Shown in pieces: positions 10,402-19,815 of a DNA stretch of 32,867 nucleotides. Location of the stretch: the NCBI GenBank assembly GCA_037176905.1, contig JBBBWG010000082.1:5976-38842 (forward strand), read 5' to 3'. This stretch comes from Azolla pinnata. Its lineage: Eukaryota > Streptophyta > Polypodiopsida > Salviniales > Salviniaceae. The translations under genes were made by a program, and so were the position numbers. Position 1 is the first letter of the stretch. The number at the start of each line of letters is the position of its first letter. The notes below the pieces were generated by a model, which searched no databases, was not told the origin of the DNA, and saw only the letters and a program-made list of their open reading frames with translations.

Positions 10402-11129
10402 ATGCCGGTGAACATGACAGCCGAAAGCCCGATGAGGATGATGAGCGAAAGTGGTCTAAGGCCGATTGCAAGGGGCGAGAACAGTGTTTCTTCAACAATC
10501 CCTCTTTCGGCAGCTGACAGTGTAGCTCAGGAGCTCGGGATGCTCTTGAAGAGCCATGCTCGGCTCGACAGTCTGTTGAACCACAAGGATGTGGTTCCAC
10601 ACCGCAGTGGAAGTGCTCCGCCGACTGTGGAGGGCTCGATCGCAGCAAGAGGAGGTTTTTTGCTTCCTGGAATGGAGACTCCCATCACTAGCAGCTCGTC
10701 AACAATGCAAGCTCAATCAGACGAGAATGTGGTTGATTCGGAGCAAGAGCTTCGGTCCGATCCAGCCTACTTGGCTTACTACTATTCGCACATCAACCTG
10801 AACCCACGGCTCCCTCCGCCTATCGTCTCGCGGGAGAATTACTTCCTTGCACAGCGTCTTGCGAGTGGCGATCTCCCCGATAAGAAGAAACACCTCAGAC
10901 CATTGGATGATCATAGCAAGAGGTCCTTGTTCTCTGTCCAACCAGTGCTTTCGGCTCAGAGCGAGGTTGAATCATCCGAGGGTTGGGAGTCTTCGGAGGG
11001 TAGTTTGTTGAGACAAGTCTCGTCGAGTAACTGGATGGAGCAAAGCAAAGCCGAGGCTGGGTCATCATCGGCCACTCTTACGCATGGATTCGGTGCACGC
11101 CCAAAAAGCTTAGTAGACCTCATTCAGGT

Positions 11130-11163
<34 letters not shown>

Positions 11164-14100
11164 TGATGATGATGATGATGATGAAGGAATTCAGACGATG
11201 CTTTTGGGTTCTAAAAAGATTATATGCTACGATGGTGAAGGAAATATGGCTAACATGTGCTTTCATTTTCCTTTTCGGCACAGCAAGACTTTCCAAGGAC
11301 TCCTTCTCCTGTGTATAGCCTTCCTCGGCCATCTAGCAGGGTTGCCAATGAGGAGGGGAAGCAGGGAGGGGCAGATTCTCATTTGCGGGATTCTCCAGCG
11401 ACGGGAATGGCAATGGCTGAGCAAGATGCACCTCTGCTACACACCCCTCCTCGTGAAGCCATCACACCGGTTATTAAAACCCCTATGGGTGCTTTGCCCA
11501 TAGGAAATGCTCCTACAGTATCCGGAAGTGGAAATCTGGGGCCCATCGCTAGGGTTCCTACCCCTGAACCTTCGAGTGGTAAGGAAACATCGACAGAAGA
11601 AATCTCGAGTTTGCGGACAAGATCAAGCTCCTCTGCTTTAACTTCTTCTTTCCAAGATCTGAGCTTGCATGGTGGCCCTCCTACCGATCATAATAAGTAT
11701 CTCGTCGGTCTATCCTTTGATCATCATCCACAAGAGCCACAAGATCAAACCTCCTTGCAACCACACATTTACCGTCAGAACCAACATGGGCAAAGGTCTC
11801 AAGCTCGGTCGCAATTCGGACAAGTGAAGAACACGTACGCCCTTCAGCCACAACAAGGTTCGGAGAAAAATCTCACAGCTTCCAGCAAATATGGGGCTGC
11901 ATTATCACAGTCTCTGAATGCTCCGAACCAATCATCGAATAATATGTTTGCAGCTGCCATGTCATATATAGCCAGAGAAAATCCTTATTATCAAGCCGCC
12001 AACATGTACACGTCCCAATATGGTTTAAGTGGATATCCTATCAGTAGTCCTCTCCTTCCTGGAGGAGTAGTGCCAAATTATACGAAGAATGCAAGCTACG
12101 AGAATTTAATGGCTGGAATAGGTGGTCGATCTGCTTCATCTGGCCTCTCCAATGTGGATATGCAAGCATTGTATAAGTACAGCAACCAGAATGCTGCCTC
12201 CACTCACTCTCGGGTACCCGATCCCATGTATCTTCATTACTTGCAACAGCATGCTGCCGATGATATCCATGGAATTGACTCTTTGCTTAGAGGATATGGG
12301 CAGTTGAATCCTCTTGAGGTACAGAAAAGCCACCACTTAAGCTCAATGCTTGGCTACTCACCACAGGATCATCACAAGTCTCAGTTTGCCAGGGCTGGTG
12401 CGGTTGATCTTCAAGCAGGAAGCCAAACTGGCTCCGTCGGTCCTGGTTATTATGGCAGTCCACCTGGGCTGGGCTTCGTCATGCCATATGCTAATTCTCC
12501 CCTCTCAAGCCCAGTGCTTCCAGGTTCCCCTGTTCTTCCTGGCGCCTTATCATTGCGACATACTGGAAGATCTAATGTGAACTGGCCAGGAGTGAGAGCT
12601 GGTGAGGTTGGTGAAGACATGAGAGCTTCCTCATTATTGGATGAACTGAAGAATAGCAAATCTCGGAGGTTTGAACTTCAAGAAATTGCAGGACATGTGG
12701 TGGAATTCAGGTAGTTGTTTATACATACCCTGTCCTGTGATTTTGAGGTCTTCAAATGTTTCAATCACAAGGAATGTAGATTAGCTTGCTAATGTTGCCT
12801 GGATGTGGATGGCGTTGTTCATATGGATGTATACATGTGTATGGTGCAGTGCGGATCAACATGGTAGCCGATTCATCCAGCAAAAGTTGGAGACGGCTTC
12901 GAATGAGGAAAAAACCATGGTTTTCCAAGAAGTGTTACCTCATGCTCTTACTCTCATGACAGACGTGTTTGGGAACTATGTCATCCAAAAGGTAGTGTTG
13001 TGCATGTATTCTCAATGCAGTTTTCAGCCTTATGTATAATCAAAGTTGTTGGGCAATTTCCAACTAATAGAACAAGTGCATTCCATCTTACAGTTATCTA
13101 TCTATCTAAATAATTGTATGATATTATTTTCCAATCAGTTCTTTGAGCACGGAAGTATGGAGCAAAGAACGGAGCTTGCAAATAAGCTGGTTGGCCATGT
13201 CTTGAATTTGAGTCTTCAGATGTATGGCTGCCGAGTGATTCAAAAGGTAGGGATGGATTGCTTAAGAACTTATTTATTTAAGAACTTACTTCAATCCCAG
13301 GTCCATGGATTCAATATCTCTACAATCACATGGTTAATTGGCACTTATCACTTCTCTTTAACTATGTGTGACATGGGTTTATGATACCTATGGCATCACA
13401 TTCTCCTAAAGAGTTGACACATCTATGGTTTTTAAGCCTCTCCCTCACATACACATGCACACACACACTAATGCTTCTTCTTCTGTTGTGAATAGGCATT
13501 AGAAGTCGTGGGTAGGGAGCAACAAATAAGCCTGGTGTCAGAGCTTGATGGCTATGTTATGCATTGTGTTCGTGACCAGAATGGCAACCACGTAATCCAG
13601 AAATGCATCGAGTGCATTCCTCCAGAACACATACAGTTTATCATATCGGCTTTCCATGGTCATGTGGTTACTCTCTCCACACATCCTTATGGGTGCCGTG
13701 TGATTCAGGTAAACGGTTGGATGGAATGACCCTTGGCTGTGAAAACGAATCCATCATCGTTTTGATACTTTGATATTCTGTTGGCAGCGCATTCTTGAGC
13801 ATTGCACGAATGAGCAGAAACGTGATGGTATAATGGACGATATTCTACGATCTACTTGTGACTTGGCACAGGATCAATATGGAAATTATGTTGTACAGGT
13901 TAGAGGTTTGATCCGTGGGTTGGGGGGGGGGGGTTTGTGGATAAAATAATGTGTTGTATCTGATGTCTGATTGAGGTGGGTGCCTAAACATTTGCATTCA
14001 TTTTCATCACATACTGTAATAGCATGTGCTGGAGCATGGAGAACCACATGAAAAAGCCGAGATCATGACAAAGCTAGCTGGCCAGATTGTACAGATGAGT

Positions 14101-15165
14101 CAGCACAAATTTGCATCGAATGTAGTCGAGAAATGTTTGGAGTTTGGGGGTCCCACTGAACGTGGGATTTTGATCAGTGAAATGCTTGGACACACAGATG
14201 AGAACGAGCCATTGCAGGTACGCTTCTCTGGCATAAGTAGGACGAGGTGGACTTAATGAGAATGTATATTAGAGAATGTGTGTGTGTGTGTGTGCTTGTT
14301 TTTTTAACATTTGTAGGGGCAGAAAAGATACAAAGAAGTTTACTATCAGTCATTAGACTGATATTAAAAACTGGCTGCCTGGTTGAGTGTTTGGTTTGGT
14401 TTGGTTTGGGGAGTCCCAAAAAGAAAACTTTTAGAAATTTTTGGGAACCCAAACCGAACCTAACCATTTAAGCTACTCGAGTCACGAATTAAGCCAGATA
14501 TACACTTGAAATTGTTTGGTCCACAGGTTTCTGTTAAAATCACAATTCAGCTGGCTTTGATATTTGTATGTATGTATTTATTGATGTATGTATGTGTAAT
14601 GATACAATCTGGGATGTGTATGCCTGCATGGTGGCATGTGGGAAGAAACTCCTATGTTTGATTTGATACGCATTCTGACGCATTTGTGATGTATATGTAC
14701 GTACATATACATGGATTGTGGTGTCTTTCGGAATAGATACAATCTTTACCCATCTATCAATCTACCTACCAGCCTGGTGTGATATCTAAATATATGTGGT
14801 TTATGATGGGTTTGTCTTTTGATTGCAGGCTATGATGAAAGATCAATACGCAAACTATGTGGTGCAGAAAGTCTTGGAAACATGCGATGATCAGGAGCGT
14901 GAACTCTTGCTCTCTCGCATTCGCGTCCATCTCCATGCGTTGAAGAAGTATACTTACGGCAAACATATCGTGGCACGTGTTGAGAAGCTTGTGGCTGCTG
15001 GAGGTAAAATGAACAAAAAAAGCCAAATTCTTCTCTCAATGATGCAAATAATACACATTTGAAAATTAAGGAAGGAAGAAGAATTTGTCGTGTGACTTTC
15101 AATCCTGTTTTGTGTTTTTTGTCTCAGAACGTCGAAGCACACAGGCATCTCTGTCAGCAGCTTGA
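10402..15165 (+). CDS. APUM: Pumilio/PUF RNA-binding protein, plant APUM1-6 type
   Basis: Nine coding exons: 10402-11127, 11284-12710, 12850-12991, 13139-13246, 13496-13708, 13788-13898, 14023-14217, 14829-15003 and 15128-15165. All have GT-AG borders and consistent phases, giving 1044 aa. The start is supported by an in-frame TGA at 10381 and an N-terminus like that of other plant Pumilios. Residues 68-79 ([11 protein letters not shown]) and 120-140 ([16 protein letters not shown]) are conserved in the plant Pumilio N-terminal domain; the middle is low-complexity. The eight PUF repeats span about 706-1033. Their base-contact triplets are S724/R725/Q728, NYxxQ (760), CRxxQ (796), NHxxQ (832), CRxxQ (868), NYxxQ (905), SNxxE (941) and NYxxQ (983). 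By the known PUF code, read from repeat 8 to repeat 1, this predicts UGUAUAUA. Likely role: cytoplasmic binding of mRNA 3'UTRs to repress or destabilise them. The exact APUM orthologue is not resolved. Confidence 0.93.
14398..14460 (+). other. Inverted repeat (potential hairpin) in Pumilio intron 7
   Basis: The left arm 14398-14422 (ggtttggtttggggagtc, then ccaaaaa) is nearly the reverse complement of the right arm 14438-14460 (tttttgggaacc, then caaaccgaacc). There is a small bulge and a loop of about 15 nt. It could be a foldback in the pre-mRNA or the trace of a small inverted-repeat insertion. Confidence 0.6.
14688..14813 (+). repeat. Dispersed repeat, copy B (Pumilio intron 7)
   Basis: Shares with 9990-10135 the ordered blocks gatgtatatgt, gtacatatacatggattgt, ggaatagata, aatct, atctacctacc, tgtgatatct and ggtttatgatg. 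It ends 15 nt before the acceptor of exon 8. Confidence 0.7.
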
Positions 15166-15480
15166 TCCCCATCACCGGCAGAATTGTAACACCTTACATG
15201 AACAGCCTTTTTTCTTTACTTATTAACTGATTTGTGCATAATACTAAAAAGCTGAAGAGTAGTAGGAGAAGGGGAGATTTGAACCGTGATCCCAACCATC
15301 TAACATCGACCAAATGACTCCAAAGCAAAGCCTGTAGAGAGAGTGAGAGAGATGAGCGAGAGTTCTCATGTTGTAATGTTGTATCGGAATGTATTATCTT
15401 CAGTTTTTCGACTGAAGCGCTATTGTTTTCAAGAGCGTCAAAAGGGGGAAAGGAATACATGTATTAATCCTCTTTTGTTG
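15166..15480 (+). other. Probable 3'UTR of the Pumilio gene
   Basis: Follows the TGA at 15163-15165, with no competing coding signal. Plant polyadenylation signals are too loose to fix the end. The TGTA words here lack the full TGTANATA match; a near match (TGTATATT) occurs at 15721, beyond the likely end. Confidence 0.4.
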
Positions 15481-17135
15481 GAAGCAAATACTGAGATAAG
15501 TTTCCCTGTTTTTTAAGATAATGCCCCAGATTGTGTTTTCGGTAGTCTCCACTTCTCTCCTGTGTCAATTTTTCTGACAAGATTGAAGCCCTTGGTGAAG
15601 CTTTTCTGCCAGGTTGTTTTCTTAGGGCACCAAGAAGTCTTTCTGCCCAAGTTCTTTTCTTATCACCTCTTCATTTGCAAAGGAAGGAGTTCTTTTCTTA
15701 TCAGCTCCATTTCCTGGTGATGTATATTAGTAGAGAACACCAACTGCTCAAGGATCTGAAACCATACTCCTACTGAGGTGAAGTTTGGATCATGCTCTTA
15801 AGTTTGGCCATGCCGACTACATGCTGTTGAGTTCAGCCATAGCCATGACTAGCAGTTAAGTTTGGTGCTTCCTACTGCACCATGGAAGCTTGAAGGTCCC
15901 AAGTCGGTTTCTATGTTTAGGGGAAAGATCGATCTGGATGAAAGTTGATGATGACAATATATTGAACAATCCACTGCTTTGCCCATGCTTTTTTGTTTCA
16001 AGCTCGTATCATAACTTGATGAACATCATTGCTAGATAGATCTGTATGAAGAGATTGGATACATTTATTACTTGCATTAAGAAGTACAGTCCAAACTGTT
16101 ATCTGTTATCTTCGTCCTTTTACATTCAACTTGATCTGATTTGCTTCACATGCAAAGCTTTCAGACATTCGGGCTGCTTTCCAAGTCGATTCGTTTCCAT
16201 GGTGTAACAGAACATGGAACTTTCAAGTCGATTCGTTTCCATGGTAATAGAGAATGAATGCTTGCCGTGGATCCATTTGGCGAATCAGGAATCTAACAGA
16301 CAAGCTCAATCAGCTCAATCAGCTCAATCAACACAAACGTGCAACTTGGGAGCACACGAATGGGCCAGCCATTAATGAGAGAAAGTGGATGAGGCCGAAG
16401 TGGCATTTCACAGGAGAGTTGAACCAAAAAGGCTAACAGACAAAACCGATAGATTTGGGTGCTGGTCGGAGCTGGACCACTGCAAAGAAGACCACCAGAA
16501 GAAGAGAAAGCGGTTCGATAAGTTCTAATCGGCAACCATCCAACCCTGTATGTACATGCAAGTGTCAGATGTTTTCAATCACATGTTGTGATAATAATTC
16601 ATGAATTTACGATTGGTGATCGGTGAGCTGAGATCCTGAGTGGATTCAACAGTGTTTTGTGGCATCTTTGAGCGAGTCATATTTGCATGGGTAGAGTTGG
16701 GACAATACTTACAGCGAGAGAGTGTGTTTGTCGTAGCAAATGCAGCACGGACATGTCTTCTTGCCGAATGTTCTCTTCGACTTTTTGTTTGGCTTTGCAG
16801 CTCCAAGTACCAGCCTGCTTTTTTCCTGATGCATAAAGATACCAATTTTCATGCACGTCAGTCAACATGTACTCCATTCTACTAAACTTCAAAGTCAGAT
16901 TCAAAGTTTGGTTTCCGATTGGCCTTTGGGCCAGTCCGTAGCAGATGACACGGTATTTCCAATTTTCCACATGTCAATACAAAGAAAAGGAAAGAAGAAG
17001 AAGAAGAAGAAGAAAAGGAATCATGCATACAGGTTGAGGTCAGGAACTCTTCCTGGGTATGCACTTATATGACCTTTTCCTGCACTTGAACGGCTACAAC
17101 ACTGATCATTCTGATCGCCCTTCTCATAAAACCTG
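15481..17135. other. Intergenic region, no gene recognised
   Basis: Unique-looking DNA of moderate AT content. Small features are a 24-bp direct repeat caagtcgattcgtttccatggt (copies near 16180-16203 and 16225-16246), three tandem copies of agctcaatc (about 16302-16329), and an AAG microsatellite (about 16996-17012). Open frames here are short, overlap on both strands, and carry no family motif. Confidence 0.4.
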
Positions 17136-17204
17136 GAACAGATCAAGCAGCTTCCGGTCAGTCCTGGTATGAGAACAGATCAAGCAGCTTCCGGTCAGTC
17201 CTGG
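17136..17204 (+). repeat. 32-bp perfect direct repeat, period 37 bp
   Basis: The block that starts gaacagatcaagcagc and ends cagtcctgg occurs at 17136-17167 and identically at 17173-17204. It lies about 690 bp upstream of the IDA-like peptide start codon. Confidence 0.85.
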
Positions 17205-17340
17205 AATGTGTGACATGAACACCACATATGCCAGGGCCAAGGAATCACACGTCAATGGGTGTGACATGGCCCACCCGCATATGCCAAGACCGAAATCGCA
17301 TCGATGGATTGCCCGACATGGCTTCAAGCACGGCACAACA

Positions 17341-17430
17341 TAGAACTGATATATTCAACAACAAAGCGAAGAGAACTGATATATTCAACAACAAAGCGAA
17401 GACAACTGATATATTCAACAACAAAGCGAA
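17341..17430 (+). repeat. Three tandem 30-bp units
   Basis: Units start at 17341, 17371 and 17401, each containing actgatatattcaacaacaa followed by agcgaaga. They differ only in the first three bases. A GAA then GAT/GAC microsatellite (17431-17476) follows directly. Because 30 is a multiple of three the array stays open in one frame, but nothing indicates it is translated. Confidence 0.9.
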
Positions 17431-17486
17431 GAAGAAGAAGAAGAAGATGATGATGATGATGACGACGATGATGACGACTTCTTACC

Positions 17487-17495
17487 ATTTATAGG
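17487..17495 (+). promoter_or_regulatory. TATA-like element upstream of the IDA-like peptide gene
   Basis: accatttataggg lies about 400 bp before the chosen start codon and just after the GAA/GAT tract. It is the best TATA-like word in the region, but its use is unproven and the leader would be long. Confidence 0.25.
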
Positions 17496-17890
17496 GAAGT
17501 CATCGACCAGGAACCAACACCGTACACGCCATGTCAGGCACAATTTCATTCCATCGAGCACTTCCCCGACAAGTAGAGCTAAACAAAGTGTGGCCAAAGT
17601 CCACAATTCCACACTTGCCTTCCACAGCAAGCTTCCTTGGGCGACGGAGAACGAACGGTCCTGTGACTTTCCCCAAAAAACAGAAACAACAAAGTCAAAC
17701 CATTCAAGCTCCGAGCAAACAGTCAAGATTCTCTCACGCACACAATACCCGTATACGTTAAATACCTCAAGACCGACACATGCAATGGAAACGCCTCCAG
17801 CTTCCCACTCCTGCAAGCACAGACATAGCAGTTCCGGTGACTGAGCTTCAACCCAAGACCTTAGATTCTAAAATCAATTGGATTAGGGTA

Positions 17891-18475
17891 ATGGATACCG
17901 GCCACGATCCGTTCATGCCCACCATACCTACTCCACCGGTCAAACCATTCTTCATCAGCCCCTTCTCTCGCAGCTTCCTGCTGCTTCTCTTTATCAACCA
18001 CGTTGCAGCGGCAGCATCCGCCCGTAGCGGCCACGCGATGATCCACTTCCATCCGTCTCCACATCATCTCTCTGAAGCCGTGGAACAAGCTGATGTGCTG
18101 AAACTACCATCGCCATCATCACCATCTTCTTCATCGATGGTGTACCCATCATCAAGCTCAAGATCAGCTTCATCGCCGCCGATAGCAGCTCCAGTATCGT
18201 CATCCAGCTCAACTTCGTCATTACCACCGGTATTGCTGGTTCCAGCAGCACCTAACTCACCACATCCATCTTCTCAGCAGCAGCACAAAAGGCAATTCCA
18301 GCCAGCTCTAATGGAAGTTCCAAGCAGCAGTAGCCAGAGGGTGAATCACTACTACCGTCGATATGGCTTCAGCCATAATGTTGCTGTAGCAAACATGGCT
18401 TCACACAATATCATATTCAACATGCTGCCCAAGGCTCCTGTGCCACCTTCTGGGCCTAGCACTGGTCACAACTAA
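17891..18475 (+). CDS. IDA-like (IDL/PIP-related) secreted peptide precursor
   Basis: An intronless frame of 194 aa from ATG 17891. The same frame is open further up to an ATG at 17780, and another ATG lies at 17915. 17891 is preferred because it has G at -3 and +4 and stays close to the signal peptide. Residues 27-44 form a hydrophobic core (FLLLLF, then AAAASA), a plausible secretion signal cleaved near residue 44. The middle (about 70-140) is Ser/Pro-rich and low-complexity. The C-terminus FNMLPKAPVPPSGPSTGHN (codons 18416-18472) aligns with the IDA-family EPIP motif, F-x-x-L-P-K-x-x-P-x-P-P-S-x-P-S-x-x-H-N. IDA/IDL peptides are processed hydroxyproline peptides that act on HAESA-type receptor kinases in organ abscission, root emergence and stress. 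It is longer than the roughly 70-110 aa typical of the family. The usual K-R before HN is T-G here, and SGPS recalls the related PIP peptides. Confidence 0.75.
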   Translation: MDTGHDPFMPTIPTPPVKPFFISPFSRSFLLLLFINHVAAAASARSGHAMIHFHPSPHHLSEAVEQADVLKLPSPSSPSSSSMVYPSSSSRSASSPPIAAPVSSSSSTSSLPPVLLVPAAPNSPHPSSQQQHKRQFQPALMEVPSSSSQRVNHYYRRYGFSHNVAVANMASHNIIFNMLPKAPVPPSGPSTGHN

Positions 18476-19459
18476 CACCTGCACCCACCACTATACAATT
18501 TTTTCTATAATTCATTTACCACAGTGCGAACAATGTGGTTCATCCTGTCATATGCCTCTATATTAGGCCTCAAAATTTTCATAATTTATTAAACCGCAGT
18601 AATTTCTGTATCCGACATTTGATTTGATCACAATGGAGTCTGATATTGATATTAATCTGTTCGAAATGATCTCTGCAACCATCCCCAGAGTCATCAACTG
18701 CTCGTTACATCATCAGTCACACAATGGTCATCATGACACCCAAAGGCAACAGCTCACATCATCACTCCCCGACAGCTTACCAAAATGCCTGTAGGAAATA
18801 TTTTCCTTCTTCGGGCTGATTCGAACCATCAAACCTTAGGACAAAAGCATTCAAATAGCTTATATCTCCCTTTTTCAAGTTGGGGCACTTGAACCATCAA
18901 TCTTTACTTAGGACTAAAGCTGATTGTGGCCTTCTTTCTTAACTCCTTCATTCGTCATTGCCTACAATGACGTTATGCTATAGAGACAGAGAGGAGCCTA
19001 AGCAGAATGCTATTCATTTTACAATAGTTTCTACTCTTCTTTCTGAATTTCAGTTTCATCAGACAAAGCCCTCAAATCAAAGGAATCATTGATCCTTTCC
19101 CATTGGGTACACATTTTCAAACACTTTTCGAGATTTTGAACATTCAACTACTAAAAGAACTGTCAACTCATCAAAAGGCATCTCTTTGCTAGGAAAAACA
19201 GAACAATACTTTTAATAATAGTACCATGCCACTGCATTATTTGTTAAATCCTTAAAAAGTCCATCAAAACTATTCAAACATCTCAAAAGATCTTGTTACG
19301 TTCTATTCTTCATCATTCAAAAGTAAAGCGCAAGAAGTTGTAAGGTAGTAATTACGGTTACCTTTATGGAAAATCTTTGTTATGATTGTTGAATTTGGTT
19401 GAGGAAACCTTGATCTCCTGTAATAGAAAAACAACAAAGGACATCTCATATTTTAATTT
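18476..19459. other. Intergenic region between convergent genes
   Basis: Contains the 3'UTR of the IDA-like gene at its left end. No further gene, RNA or clear repeat was seen apart from loose repeats of the ttgaaccatcaa(a/t)c type near 18830-18905. Confidence 0.4.
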
Positions 19460-19720
19460 GAATCTTAAACACATCAACTCAATGTTGAACCTCCAATGTG
19501 GGCACCCATCTTTCACAACTTAAAAAAGACTTCGAGGTTTGACTTCGACACTGGAAAGATGCATAATATAGAATCTTAAACACATCAACTCAATGTTGAA
19601 TACCCAACGTGGGCACCCACCTTTATTAAGTTAGTAGACATAAGGTTTGACTTCAATGCTGGAAAGATGTGTCATATAGAACCTTAAACACATCGCCTCA
19701 ATATAGAATCCCCAGTGTTA
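19460..19720. repeat. Tandem repeat, about 2.4 copies of a 108-111-bp unit
   Basis: Units start with gaatcttaaacacatcaactc at 19460 and 19571, and with gaaccttaaacacatcgcctc at 19679 (partial). Each full unit continues with caatgttgaa, gtgggcaccca, aggtttgactt and ctggaaagatg. It lies about 100 bp beyond the helicase stop codon. Confidence 0.85.
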
Positions 19721-19815
19721 TATAGGAAAAAAAATGAGTGCCGGGACAAGCACGTCAATCAACCTTTCTCTCATGTTCCATCTCATTATGAACTTATTTT
19801 TACAGTTCGTTTTTG

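Noticed and set aside
15275..15300. tRNA B-box-like word (minus strand GGTTCAAATCTCC) suggesting a tRNA or SINE
   Set aside because: No matching A-box, no cloverleaf and no flanking duplication could be found.
17341..17430. 30-bp tandem units considered as a CRISPR-like or coding repeat array
   Set aside because: There are no spacers between units, the genome is a plant, and there is no coding support; it is a simple minisatellite.
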